NCBI RefSeq assembly: GCF_030014955.1
Contig: NZ_JAGRPV010000001.1
Coordinates: 868,001-932,000 of the forward strand
Source: Cohnella hashimotonis
GTDB lineage: Bacteria > Bacillota > Bacilli > Paenibacillales > Paenibacillaceae
Length of the DNA stretch: 64,000 nt
Reading direction: 5' to 3'
Part shown: in pieces, positions 9,837 to 18,655 of the stretch
Numbering within the stretch: position 1 is the first letter of the stretch
How the letters are laid out: the number at the start of each line of letters is the position of its first letter
Notes under the pieces: generated by a model
The model's input: the letters and a program-made list of their open reading frames with translations, nothing else
Databases searched by the model: none
Told to the model about the DNA's origin: nothing
Position numbers and translations under genes: made by a program

Positions 9837-12446
9837 ATGAGAAGATCGATAGAGTTGACAGGCGCTTGGCAGCTGAAAGGCGAAGGCATAGACCCTTCGG
9901 GAAAGGAAGCGAGTGTCGCGATCGATGCGCAGATTCCCGGTCATGTGCACCAGGATCTGCTCGCGGCGGGCCTGATCGCGGATCCGGGTTACCGCAAGCA
10001 GGCGGACGATTGCCAGTGGGTGGAGCATTGGCGGTGGACGTACAGCCGGACGTTCGAGCTTGAGCGATTGGAGCCGGGACGTCCCCTGCTGGAATTCGAA
10101 GGGCTGGATACGTACGCGGAGATCGAGTTGAACGGCATCCGGCTCGCCCGGACCGACAACATGTTCGTCCGCTACCGCTTCGACGTGTCGGGGCTGCTGC
10201 AGGAGGGCACGAACGAGCTCGTGGTGAGGTTCCGGACGGTCGCGGAAGGGCTTGCGGGCAAGTCGTACGCCGGTCTCGGCGCAGCCTTCACGAACGAGCG
10301 GCTGTTCGTCAGGCGCATGCAATGCACTTTCGGCTGGGACTGGGTAGGGCGCCTCGTCAGCTACGGCATATGGCGGCCCGTCCGTCTCGTGTTCGAAGAC
10401 GTGGCGGCGATCAAGGACCTTTTCGTGTACACGAAGGCTGTGGACACGCGAGGCGCGTCCCTTGCAGTAGCGGTCGAGACGAGCATCCGCGCCGAAGAGC
10501 CGCTGCGGCTGTCGCTTGCGATTGAGGGTCCGTCCGGCGGTATCGTCTGGCAGGCCGAGCGCCGGCTGAACGGCGGCAAGCTGGAGCTGACGGCCGATCT
10601 GACGGAGCCGGAGCTGTGGTGGCCGGCAGGATACGGCGGCCAGCCGCTGTATACGCTCGTCGCAAAGCTGTACGACAAGTCGGGATTGCTCGATGAGCGT
10701 TCTCGCGCGTTCGGCATCCGGACGGTGCGCATCGAGCAGCTCGCGGACCGGGCGGGAAGTGCAGAGGCGCGGATGACCGAAAAGATTCGCTCGCAAGTCA
10801 TGATAGGGGATACGAACGCCGACAATCCGGACGGTATGGCCTGGGAGGCGAACGGCGACCGCCCCGGCAGCGGTTTCCGTCTGCTGGTCAACGGCGTTCC
10901 CGTCTTTTGCAAGGGAGCGAACTGGGTGCCTTGCGATCCCTTCCCGTCGCGCGTACCGGATTCGCGCTACGAGCACCTGCTCCGGCTCGCCCGCGATGCC
11001 GGCATGACGATGCTCCGCTGTTGGGGCGGCGGCATCTACGAGCCGGAGCCGTTCTGGGATTGGTGCGACCGGCTCGGCATCGTCGTCGTTCAGGACTTCA
11101 TGATGGCATGCGGGACGTACCCTGAGTCGGACCGGGAGTGGACGGCATCGCTGACCGCCGAGGTCGAGGGCGCGATTCGCGCGCTGCGGAATCACCCCAG
11201 TCTCGTCTGGTGGAACGGGGACAACGAGAACGGCATGTTCGCAGGCGAGGAAGACCCGGGTTATCCGGGGCGGGGCATCGCCGAGCGGATCACGGGCAGG
11301 CTGTGCGCGGATCTGGATCCGTCCAGGCCGTTTCAACCCACGAGCCCTTACGGCGGCAGCACCAACAATTCGTTTACGATCGGCACTGCGCACTATACGG
11401 GGGCGCTGTTTGAGATGTTCGATGTTTTCCGCAATACGGATTTGCGCCACTACCGCTCCTACTTTGCCGGCCTGTTAAGTCGATTCTGTCCGGAGTTTCC
11501 GATGTTCGGCACGCCGGAGGTTCATACGCTGCAGCGGATGATGAACGACGAGGATCTAGCCGATCCGTCGTACGACATGATCGAATACCACACGAAGAAT
11601 CACCCGGGTCTGAAGGACTTCTCGCTCTTCCGTGCGCTCGCGACGCTGGCCGACAAGCTTACCCCGCCCGCCGCGTCGACGCCCGACCAGATCCGCCGCA
11701 TGTCGTTCGTCCAGCACGAGCTTACCCGGCTGACCGTGGAGGCTTACAGGCGCAACCGGCATTATGCGGGCGGTCTCCTGTTCTGGATGTACAACGATTG
11801 CTGGCCGGCGAGCGGCTGGAGCCTGGTGGATTACTACGGGTACCCGAAGGGCGGGTATTACGGCTTCAAACAGGCGGCGCGGCCGGTAATCGCTTCGATC
11901 GAAAAAGACGCGGCAACCGGGACGTACGATTGTTGGGTGTGCAGCGACAAGCCCGAAGAGATCCGGGGAACGGGGACGCTGCGCGCGCTGAAGCTTGACA
12001 GCTCCGCCGAAGACGCCGAGGTCTGGTCCAGGACGTTCGACTTTGCGGTGGAAGCGGGCGTTTCGGCTGTAGCAGCCGGGATTCCGGCAGAAGAGCTGGA
12101 CGCTTTGCTGGATCATCGTCATGTGCTGGTCATGGATATCGCCGGTGAATTCGGCAGCGATCGCTGCATCTATTTCGCGGGACTTCCGGCGGAGATGAAG
12201 CTCGCGCCATCGGGCTTGCGGATCGAATCCCGCGCGGGCGGGCCTGAAGCCGGCAGCGTGACCGTCGCGGCGGACCGCTATGCCAAAGCCGTTCATTTAC
12301 ATGGCGCATACGTCTTTTCGGACAATTACTTCGACCTGCTGCCAGGGGAGCGCAAAACGATCGAATACCGCAGCTTGGAGGCTGCAGTATATGCCGGTGA
12401 GCAGGGAGACGAAGAGCCGGCGATCGAGCTGATCGCCTGGAACTGA
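9837..12446 (+). CDS. Beta-mannosidase-like glycoside hydrolase, GH2
   Basis: 869 residues, no signal peptide, so probably cytoplasmic and acting on imported oligosaccharides. ATG 9837 is preferred because GGGGAGGAAG lies just before it; the frame is open upstream but runs back through the terminator hairpin. An N-terminal sugar-binding domain (RRSIELTGAWQLKGEG) and an Ig-like domain precede the TIM barrel. The acid/base glutamate is probably E464 in WWNGDNENG and the nucleophile E553 in FCPEFPMFG; their spacing of 89 residues fits GH2 beta-mannosidases. The loop sequences differ slightly from the usual WNGNNE and SEFG, so a related specificity is possible. Confidence 0.88.
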   Translation: MRRSIELTGAWQLKGEGIDPSGKEASVAIDAQIPGHVHQDLLAAGLIADPGYRKQADDCQWVEHWRWTYSRTFELERLEPGRPLLEFEGLDTYAEIELNGIRLARTDNMFVRYRFDVSGLLQEGTNELVVRFRTVAEGLAGKSYAGLGAAFTNERLFVRRMQCTFGWDWVGRLVSYGIWRPVRLVFEDVAAIKDLFVYTKAVDTRGASLAVAVETSIRAEEPLRLSLAIEGPSGGIVWQAERRLNGGKLELTADLTEPELWWPAGYGGQPLYTLVAKLYDKSGLLDERSRAFGIRTVRIEQLADRAGSAEARMTEKIRSQVMIGDTNADNPDGMAWEANGDRPGSGFRLLVNGVPVFCKGANWVPCDPFPSRVPDSRYEHLLRLARDAGMTMLRCWGGGIYEPEPFWDWCDRLGIVVVQDFMMACGTYPESDREWTASLTAEVEGAIRALRNHPSLVWWNGDNENGMFAGEEDPGYPGRGIAERITGRLCADLDPSRPFQPTSPYGGSTNNSFTIGTAHYTGALFEMFDVFRNTDLRHYRSYFAGLLSRFCPEFPMFGTPEVHTLQRMMNDEDLADPSYDMIEYHTKNHPGLKDFSLFRALATLADKLTPPAASTPDQIRRMSFVQHELTRLTVEAYRRNRHYAGGLLFWMYNDCWPASGWSLVDYYGYPKGGYYGFKQAARPVIASIEKDAATGTYDCWVCSDKPEEIRGTGTLRALKLDSSAEDAEVWSRTFDFAVEAGVSAVAAGIPAEELDALLDHRHVLVMDIAGEFGSDRCIYFAGLPAEMKLAPSGLRIESRAGGPEAGSVTVAADRYAKAVHLHGAYVFSDNYFDLLPGERKTIEYRSLEAAVYAGEQGDEEPAIELIAWN

Positions 12447-12513
12447 TTTTTACCCGAAACACCCAAGCTCTCGCTAAAAGAGACGAGCTACCGTGTACGA
12501 TTGCGCGATAGTA

Positions 12514-13617
12514 TTAGTGCCGGGTCGATGCCGATCCGGCTACTTTGGCGCGAGGACGCCAGACGGTCCGAATCGTTCGAAGGGAAGGGAGGCGGACGGC
12601 GACGGCCGCGAGCGCGACGGACAGCAAGCAGACGGCGACGAAGTGAACAAGGCTGTTGCCGATCAGCCACGGCTGCAGCCCCGTCGTCTTGGCGGCGCCC
12701 CGCACGAGCACGATGGCGAGCGGATGCAGCACGTAGATCCACGCCCGTCCCTCCCGCAGCGTCCGGTTCGCCGGTCCTTTGTAAGGGAGCGCCAGCAGCA
12801 GCAGAAAATAGGCGGCCGGTACCGCGAAAATATACATGCTGTCTTGCCGGGGGATGCCGCCTTCGCGCAGCCAGAGCGCCTCCGCCAGCATTGCGGACAG
12901 CGAGACGAGAAAAAGCACGGCATGCAAGGCCGGACGGCTCGGACGCTGCTTCTCGCTTCGGGCAACGAACGCGCCGAGCGCCAGATAGACTGGCGCGAAG
13001 AACAGCCCGTTGCGCGTATAGTCGAAGACGTGGAACATTGCGCTATACCATCCCGTCAGGACGCCGCTGCCCGCGATCAAGCCGTAGTAGCTGTCGCCGA
13101 GCAGTCCGACGGCGTACAGTAAGAAGGCGACGATCATGACGGCGGCCGGCTTCAGCGCGCGGTACAGTCCGTGCAGCATGGCGATGCCGATCATCAGCGC
13201 AGGCAAGTACCAGAGGTGGTAGAAGGTACCGTCGAACACCAGATCCCGCAGCAAGTCAAGCGTGCCGAACTTGGGGGAGGAGAAGTAGCCATTGTATACG
13301 TTGAGCGGCACATAGAGCAGAATGGCGATGGCATACAGTTTGGCGATGCTGCCGAGATAGCGCAGAAGATGGCGACGGTCGGCTAGCGGGTCGCCCGTCA
13401 GCTTGCGAAAGTAGAAGAAGCCGGAGGTCATGAAAAAGATCGGCACGGCGATTCTCGTGAGCGCGCCGTCGATCAAAAAGTCGGCGGACGGACCGAAGCG
13501 GGCGAGCGGACCCGTATGGTTGGCGATGACGAGCAGGGCGGCTATGAATTTGAGCCAGGACAGGCCGAGATAATCCGTTTTAGCCGTTTTAGCCGGTCTG
13601 GCGAGTTTAGCCGACAA
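12514..13617 (-). CDS. Membrane acyltransferase-3 protein, like VanTG N-terminal domain
   Basis: A 367-residue polytopic membrane protein with about ten hydrophobic segments. The N-terminus (LGLSWLKFIAALLVIANHTG, then RIAVPIFFMTSGFFYFRKL) is the acyltransferase family 3 pattern. In VanC/E/G-type resistance the serine racemase VanT carries such a membrane domain at its N-terminus, thought to help D-Ser supply. Here it is a separate last gene of the operon, overlapping the VanXY-like gene by 11 bp. By itself it could be any O-acyltransferase; the operon context favours the VanT-like role. Confidence 0.82.
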   Translation of the reverse strand: MSAKLARPAKTAKTDYLGLSWLKFIAALLVIANHTGPLARFGPSADFLIDGALTRIAVPIFFMTSGFFYFRKLTGDPLADRRHLLRYLGSIAKLYAIAILLYVPLNVYNGYFSSPKFGTLDLLRDLVFDGTFYHLWYLPALMIGIAMLHGLYRALKPAAVMIVAFLLYAVGLLGDSYYGLIAGSGVLTGWYSAMFHVFDYTRNGLFFAPVYLALGAFVARSEKQRPSRPALHAVLFLVSLSAMLAEALWLREGGIPRQDSMYIFAVPAAYFLLLLALPYKGPANRTLREGRAWIYVLHPLAIVLVRGAAKTTGLQPWLIGNSLVHFVAVCLLSVALAAVAVRLPSLRTIRTVWRPRAKVAGSASTRH

Positions 13618-14467
13618 AGGACCGCCGCCTTTTGCCGGTTGAAGCCGTCACGATAATGCCGCCCGCGTTGTCGCCGGACAGGCGGTAATAATCGCAGGCC
13701 GGGATCGGCACGTCCGCAGAAGCGCCCGGGCCGACGGGTACATAATAGATCTCGACGCGCTCGCGTTCCTCCTCCGCCAACAGCCGCTCGCCGTCGAACG
13801 CGAAGGAGCGCAGCCGCTCGACGTATTCCTCGAGGCACAGATTCTCTTGCTCCATGATCTCGGCGTGCGGGGTTCCGACGTAGCGGAAATGCCACGGCTC
13901 GCAGGCGATGCCGGTGACGGCTTCCTTGCCCGCGCGATAGCGCTGGACGAAGCCGAACTGCGCGGCGAGCCGTTTGAAGTCGAGACAGACGCCGCTGTCC
14001 GGAAAATCGGGCGCGATGAAGTCGAGCTCGCCGCCGCCCGCCAGCCCGACGTCGATGGCAAGGCCCGTCTGATGCTCGCTGCAGCCGGGCAGGGCGACAT
14101 AGGCGGCCGTATACCGAGGTCCGTTTTCCCGCAGCGACGATTCATAAATTTCGGTCTGTTCGTCGGCCGACCGATACCCGCTCACGGCCACGATGTCGGA
14201 CGCCCCGCCGCAAGCTGCGAGCAGCTCCGCCAAACGAGAGAGCGCCGTCGCTTCCAGCAGCATGCCCGGCGAGCGCGCGCGCATCGCGGGATAATCGTCC
14301 AGCGCCGACAGCCTGTCCGCCGGGAACGGCTCCCGCACGGGATGCGTCTGGTTGACCAGGATGAGATGTCCCTCATGGATGGCGGATGGAGCGACGCGGA
14401 TCGTGCGAAGCGTGCTCAGATCACGGTCGGCTCCCGCCGCTGCGGTTGAAAATAGGCGTTGTCCCAT
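13607..14467 (-). CDS. vanXY: VanXY-like D,D-peptidase/carboxypeptidase (M15B)
   Basis: 286 residues with no transmembrane segment, as in the cytoplasmic VanXY enzymes and unlike membrane-anchored VanY. Zinc and catalytic residues are visible: H132 and D139 in CSEHQTGLAIDVG, E190 and H193 in EPWHFRYVG. The flanking sequence (SGYRSADEQTEIY, SLRENG, YVALPGCSEHQ) closely resembles VanXY of VanC/VanG strains. VanXY removes D-Ala-ended precursors by hydrolysing D-Ala-D-Ala dipeptide and the terminal D-Ala of UDP-muramyl-pentapeptide. The start at 14467 lies 52 bp inside the racemase gene but has a strong AAGGAGG 10 bases upstream. About 65 C-terminal residues (222-286) are an extension absent from short VanXY proteins. 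Confidence 0.88.
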   Translation of the reverse strand: MGQRLFSTAAAGADRDLSTLRTIRVAPSAIHEGHLILVNQTHPVREPFPADRLSALDDYPAMRARSPGMLLEATALSRLAELLAACGGASDIVAVSGYRSADEQTEIYESSLRENGPRYTAAYVALPGCSEHQTGLAIDVGLAGGGELDFIAPDFPDSGVCLDFKRLAAQFGFVQRYRAGKEAVTGIACEPWHFRYVGTPHAEIMEQENLCLEEYVERLRSFAFDGERLLAEEERERVEIYYVPVGPGASADVPIPACDYYRLSGDNAGGIIVTASTGKRRRSFVG

Positions 14468-15594
14468 GCGTATTCAGCCTCCTTCTTTGAATTCGCGTAA
14501 ACCTTGGCCAAGCGGTCCGTCAGCGACGTCGTGATCTCCTGGGCCGCGCCGTCGATATGGGCGGCCAGCTCGGCGAACGTGACGCGCTCGCCGCCCTGGC
14601 GTCCGATCAGCGTCACACGGTCTCCCGGCGCGCAGGGACCGGGCAGCCGAAGCATCAGCTGATCCATGGAGATTCGGCCGACGATCACGGCGCGCTGTCC
14701 GCGCACGAGGACAGGGGCGCCTCGCATCCGCTGCGACCAGCCGTCCGCGTAGCCGATCGGCGCGGTGCCGATCCATTCGTCGGACTCGGCGCGGTAGGCG
14801 TTGTCGTACCCGATATACTCGCCCTGCCGAACGCGCTTGATTTGCATCAGCGTGCTGTGCAGGCTAAGCGCAGGCTTAAGCGGCACGGGCGGCGTCAGCC
14901 GGGACGGATAAAAGCCGTACATGGCGGCGCCGATCCGCACCATGTCGAGCGCAAGACCCGGGAACCGCAGGGCGGCGACGCTGCCGGCGCAGTGGTAGTG
15001 CCGAACGGCGATGCCGCTCGCCTTGCATCGCGTCATCAGCTCCGCGAACCGGCGGGCCTGCCGCTTCAGGTAGGCCGTGTCAGCTTGTCCAGCGGTCGCA
15101 AAGTGCGTATAGAAGCCGTCGACGTCGATATCCGGCGCGGCGAGCCACGGGACGAGCGCATCCCATTCCGCCTCCGTTCGGAAGCCGATCCGGCCAAGCC
15201 CGGTGTCGGCTTTGACGTGCACGCGCAGCTTGCGTCCGGCAAGCGTTGGCGAACGCCTCCGCAGCTCCCGGAACCAGTCCGCGCCGGTGACCGTCAGCGT
15301 CAGATCCCGTTCCATCGCCAGGTCGACCTGGTCCGGCCGGATCGGCGTCAGAATCAGGATCGGGAGCCGTACGCCTCCCGCCCGCAGCCGCAGCGCCTCC
15401 TCGAGAAAAGCCACGGCCAAATAATCCGCTCCCGCCTGCCTTGCCGCTTCGGCCGCTTCCAGATCGCCGTGGCCGTAGCCGTTCGCCTTGACGACGGCCA
15501 TCAGCTTGACGCCCGCGGGCAGCGTGCCTCGAACGGCGCGCAGATTGTCCGCGATCCGCCGGGGATCAATCTCCGCCCAAGTCTCCCTTAACAT
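14416..15594 (-). CDS. PLP-dependent alanine/serine racemase, VanT-C-like
   Basis: A 392-residue fold-type III racemase. The PLP lysine is K36 in AVVKANGYGHG and the opposite catalytic tyrosine is Y263 in IGYDNAY; EWIGTAPIGYADGW and RISMDQLMLRLPG are family hallmarks. At the position I align with Tyr354 of Geobacillus alanine racemase (89 residues after the catalytic Tyr) it has Q352. VanTG has Asn at this site, which is linked to serine use, so D-serine formation is plausible. The gene starts at ATG 15594, overlapping the ligase by 7 bp. Unlike VanTG it has no fused membrane domain; that domain appears as a separate gene two positions downstream. A housekeeping alanine racemase remains possible. 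Confidence 0.85.
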   Translation of the reverse strand: MLRETWAEIDPRRIADNLRAVRGTLPAGVKLMAVVKANGYGHGDLEAAEAARQAGADYLAVAFLEEALRLRAGGVRLPILILTPIRPDQVDLAMERDLTLTVTGADWFRELRRRSPTLAGRKLRVHVKADTGLGRIGFRTEAEWDALVPWLAAPDIDVDGFYTHFATAGQADTAYLKRQARRFAELMTRCKASGIAVRHYHCAGSVAALRFPGLALDMVRIGAAMYGFYPSRLTPPVPLKPALSLHSTLMQIKRVRQGEYIGYDNAYRAESDEWIGTAPIGYADGWSQRMRGAPVLVRGQRAVIVGRISMDQLMLRLPGPCAPGDRVTLIGRQGGERVTFAELAAHIDGAAQEITTSLTDRLAKVYANSKKEAEYAWDNAYFQPQRREPTVI

Positions 15595-16679
15595 GGGGCC
15601 AGCCTCTCATAACTGAGCGACTGCCTGGCTTCGTGACGGGTGAACGCGTAGTCGATCAGCCGCTCGATCAGCTTGGCGTACGTCGTACCGTCCGTTTTTT
15701 CCCACATGACCGGATACATGCTGGCGGACGTGAAGCCGGGCAGCGCGTTGATCTCGTTCAAGTACAGCAGCCCGTCCCGGTCCAGGAAAAAGTCCACCCG
15801 GGCGAGACCCTCGCAGCCAAGCGTCCGGTACGCCTGCAGGGCGAGTGCCCGGACTTGTCCGATCAGCGCTTCGCCGATCTCGGCCGGAATGGACATTTGC
15901 AGCCGCGGATCGGAATATTTCGACGCAAAGTCGAAGAAGCGGTTGTCGTGTATGAACTCGCCCGGCAGCGAAGCGATCGGCTCCTCATTGCCCATGACGG
16001 CGACCTGAATCTCCCGTCCGGGAAGCTCCCGCTCGACGACCAGCTTGGCGTCGTACTGCAACGCCTCCGCGATGCCGGCCGTCAGTTCGCCGCGGTTCTC
16101 GCAGCGGTTGATGCCGATGCTCGAGCCAAGCGATGCCGGCTTGACATAGCAAGGGTAGCCGATCGTATCCTCCAGCCACGCGATGCAGCCCCGCTCGTCC
16201 GCCAGCCATTGTTCGCGTAGGACGGCGCGGTGTTCGACCTGCCGAATGCCGGCTTGCGCCAGCGTCAGCTTCGACATCGCCTTGTCCAGCGTCAGCGCCG
16301 CGGCGAGTACGCCGTTTCCCACGTAAGGCACGTTCAGCATCTCCAGCAGCCCCTGGAGCGTCCCGTCCTCCCCGTTGGAGCCGTGGATGAGCGGCAGGAC
16401 GACCTTTTTGCCGGGCAGCGCCAGCTTGCGAAGCAGAATATCGCCGATGGAGGCGGCTTCGCTGTCGTGCGCCGGCTCGGCGACGAGTCGCTCCGCCGCT
16501 TCGGCGCCTGCGAGACCTTGCGCGTCCGGCGCGCACCAGCGTCCGTCCCTCGCGATATAGATGGGATGCAGCTCGAATTTGGATTCGTCGACCGCGCCGA
16601 GGACGGTGCGGGCGGTTTTGAGTGAGATGTCGTGCTCGACGGATTTGCCGCCGTACACGACGTACAATTTGGTTTTCAT
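15588..16679 (-). CDS. D-Ala-D-Ala/D-Ser ligase, VanC/VanG-like features
   Basis: A 363-residue ATP-grasp ligase. Present are YGGKSVEHDISLKTA at the N-terminus, the glycine-rich PLIHGSNGEDGTLQG, KPASLGSSIGI, and the metal-site region YLNEINALPGFTS. The omega loop reads FFDFASKY (248-255). The FFDF pattern is typical of D-Ala-D-Ser ligases, where D-Ala-D-Ala ligases usually have FYDY. However, residue 321 is Met where VanC-type enzymes have a specificity-linked Arg, so determinants are mixed. It is the first gene of a four-gene overlapping operon with a racemase, VanXY-like peptidase and acyltransferase, which favours a resistance-type role. The ribosome site GGAGGT lies 12 bases before the ATG. 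Confidence 0.87.
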   Translation of the reverse strand: MKTKLYVVYGGKSVEHDISLKTARTVLGAVDESKFELHPIYIARDGRWCAPDAQGLAGAEAAERLVAEPAHDSEAASIGDILLRKLALPGKKVVLPLIHGSNGEDGTLQGLLEMLNVPYVGNGVLAAALTLDKAMSKLTLAQAGIRQVEHRAVLREQWLADERGCIAWLEDTIGYPCYVKPASLGSSIGINRCENRGELTAGIAEALQYDAKLVVERELPGREIQVAVMGNEEPIASLPGEFIHDNRFFDFASKYSDPRLQMSIPAEIGEALIGQVRALALQAYRTLGCEGLARVDFFLDRDGLLYLNEINALPGFTSASMYPVMWEKTDGTTYAKLIERLIDYAFTRHEARQSLSYERLAPC

Positions 16680-16689
16680 CGTTCGGGTT

Positions 16690-16781
16690 ACCTCCGGTTC
16701 GCGATTTGTCTTCGTTGATTACAAGATAACCGCTAACTTTTAAAAAGGTTGAAACGAAAGTTTAAGGATTGCTTAAGATTG
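16690..16781 (-). promoter_or_regulatory. Leader and possible operator of the van-like operon
   Basis: Upstream of the ligase the minus strand is AT-rich. Two CTTAA direct repeats 11 bp apart (complements of TTAAG at 16762-16766 and 16773-16777) are spaced as in many OmpR/PhoB-family response-regulator boxes. No regulator gene is adjacent. Promoter hexamers are weak (TTTCAA, TTATCT). The call is tentative. Confidence 0.3.
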
Positions 16782-16830
16782 TTTGAATACGGGGGCAGGG
16801 GCGGCGAATACGGGTGCGAGCGCAGCACGA

Positions 16831-16862
16831 AGAAACCCGTCGGAGAGTAAGCCCTACGGGTC
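16831..16862 (-). terminator. Possible terminator downstream of the frameshifted gene
   Basis: On the minus strand ACCCGT pairs with ACGGGT and runs into GGGTTTCTT. The stem is short, about 6-7 bp, so this is a weak call. Confidence 0.35.
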
Positions 16863-16883
16863 CCTTCTATAGTAGCGATGGCT

Positions 16884-17400
16884 TTAGCCTTGCAGGGTCG
16901 CCTTGCCGCTGGAGCGATCCCAATTCGCCCGAATGCCGAAGACGCTGCAGATATAGTCAAGTGGAAATTGAGTCGAATCGGCCGCCCAGCGGAGTGAGGG
17001 CACGTCCCGGACAAGTTTTCCGTCGACGTATGCCTCAACCGGATCCGAGGCTCTGATCGAGAGCGTCTTGCCTTGGCGCGAGAACGTCCACGTCGTGTAG
17101 GTCGCGTTGTAATGTTTCGGATCCGGCTTGGATACGGACGATCGGACCTCGAAGCCAAGCGCCTTAAACACGCTCGTGTAGGGCATCCCGCGACGGTGCC
17201 GTCGCTTCGCATTGCGAGGCCGTGTTCCGATCCGCCCGCGACGGATACAGAGATCGGGAGACGCTCTGCAGCGGCAGTCGAAGTCAAGGTCATTTGATCC
17301 GCAGCGTACGCCGTTTGCGTCATTGGAACTGTCGGCATTCGCTGTCGGCGTCGCTCGGTCTCTTCGCGGTTGACCTTCGTTGGATTCGTTGCGCATGCAA
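16884..17400 (-). pseudogene. Frameshifted stalk-domain (copper-amine-oxidase-N-like) protein
   Basis: The C-terminal part, PYTSVFKALGFEVRSS through YVDGKLVRDVPSL to FGIRANWDRSSGKATLQG, looks like a copper-amine-oxidase N-terminal-like stalk domain. The upstream half continues in a neighbouring frame ([20 protein letters not shown] then AMRSDGTVAG). The frames join near 17190, within GTCGCGGGATGCCC, which implies a single-base shift. The AYAA/D motif resembles a signal-peptidase site, but the hydrophobic core before it is missing, so the 5' end is probably also damaged. It is probably a decayed exported protein; a sequencing error would be the alternative. The gap between 16680 and 17480 holds nothing else I can name apart from the two tentative minus-strand sites above. 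Confidence 0.6.
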
Positions 17401-17480
17401 GCTGTATAATAGGGAGGTGGCCGCGTCTTGAAGCATTCAAGCCGCCCCGAATTCAATCGCTATCGGAGGTTTGCCGCTCC

Positions 17481-18644
17481 ATGAACAATTTTGAATTGTA
17501 CAACCCCACGAAGCTGGTGTTCGGCAAGGATACGGTCTCGAAGCTGGGATCGCTGGTCGAGCCTTACGGGAAAAAAATTCTGCTCGTCTACGGCGGCGGC
17601 AGCATCAAAAAGTCGGGGCTATACGACCGCGTGCTGTCCGAGCTCGCGGCGATCGGCGCGACCGTGCATGAGCTGCCGGGCGTCGAGCCCAATCCGCGCC
17701 TGTCCACGGTACATAAAGGCGTCGATATCGTCCGCGCCGAAGGGATCGAATTCATCCTCGCCGTCGGCGGCGGCAGCGTCATCGACGCGGCCAAGGCGGT
17801 GGCGGCGGGCGCGAAGTACGCGGGCGATCCGTGGGACTTCACGATCGGCAAGGCCAGGATCGAGGACGCGCTGCCGCTCGGCACGGTGCTGACGCTGGCG
17901 GCGACGGGCTCCGAGATGAACGGCAATGCCGTCATCTCCAATTGGGAGACCAAGCAGAAGCGCGGTTTGGGGAGCAAGCTGGTCTATCCTCGTTTCTCCA
18001 TTCTGGATCCGCAGCTGACCTACTCGGTGCCGCGGGACCAGACCGTGAACGGCATCGTGGATATCATGTCGCACGTGTTCGAGCAGTACTTCACGCTGAC
18101 CGACGGCGTGCCGCTTCAATCCCGCTTCGCGGAGTCCGTTCTGCTGACGGTCATCGAGAACGGCGAGAAGGCGCTCGCCAACGGCGAAGACTACGAGGCG
18201 CGCGCGAACCTGCTGCTGGCAGGCACTTATGCGCTGAACGGCACATTGCCTAACGGTGTCGTCACCGACTGGGCGACCCACGGCATCGAGCACGAGGTCA
18301 GCGCCATTTACGACATCGCGCACGGCGCGGGTCTCGCGATCATTTTCCCGAACTGGATGAAGTACGTGTACGATGCCAAGCCCGAGCGATTCGCCCAGTT
18401 CGCCGAGCGCGTATGGGGCATCGATCCGGCCGGCAAGTCGTCGGAGGAGCTCGCGCTCGCCGGCATTCAGGCGACCCGCGACTACTTCACGCGCATCGGC
18501 GCGCCGGCTACGCTCGGCGAGCTCGGCATCGGCGCCGAACAGCTGGATCGCATGGCGGACGAAGCGGTGCAGTTCGGACCGATCGGCTCCTTCAAGAAGC
18601 TCGAGAAGGCGGACGTGAAACGAATTCTCGAGATGAGTCTGTAG
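17481..18644 (+). CDS. Iron-containing alcohol dehydrogenase (YugJ/BdhA type)
   Basis: 387 residues. ATG 17481 follows GGAGGTTTGCC; a longer in-frame extension has no ribosome site. The NAD(P) loop is visible as [18 protein letters not shown], and the metal-binding part includes [23 protein letters not shown] and IAHGAGLAI, giving the expected Asp/His set. It resembles butanol dehydrogenases that reduce aldehydes in the cytoplasm. A TATAAT-like box lies at 17405-17410. It is followed 11 bases later by a PHP phosphatase with which it is probably co-transcribed, although the two have no obvious joint pathway. Confidence 0.92.
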   Translation: MNNFELYNPTKLVFGKDTVSKLGSLVEPYGKKILLVYGGGSIKKSGLYDRVLSELAAIGATVHELPGVEPNPRLSTVHKGVDIVRAEGIEFILAVGGGSVIDAAKAVAAGAKYAGDPWDFTIGKARIEDALPLGTVLTLAATGSEMNGNAVISNWETKQKRGLGSKLVYPRFSILDPQLTYSVPRDQTVNGIVDIMSHVFEQYFTLTDGVPLQSRFAESVLLTVIENGEKALANGEDYEARANLLLAGTYALNGTLPNGVVTDWATHGIEHEVSAIYDIAHGAGLAIIFPNWMKYVYDAKPERFAQFAERVWGIDPAGKSSEELALAGIQATRDYFTRIGAPATLGELGIGAEQLDRMADEAVQFGPIGSFKKLEKADVKRILEMSL

Positions 18645-18655
18645 GAGGCTTCGGC

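Noticed and set aside
9744..11450. 568-codon minus-strand frame opposite the beta-mannosidase gene
   Set aside because: It is antisense to conserved GH2 sequence, without any recognisable motif.
12447..12513. Terminator between the beta-mannosidase gene and the van-like operon
   Set aside because: An AGCTC...GAGCT pairing exists, but the stem is short and there is no T run on either strand.
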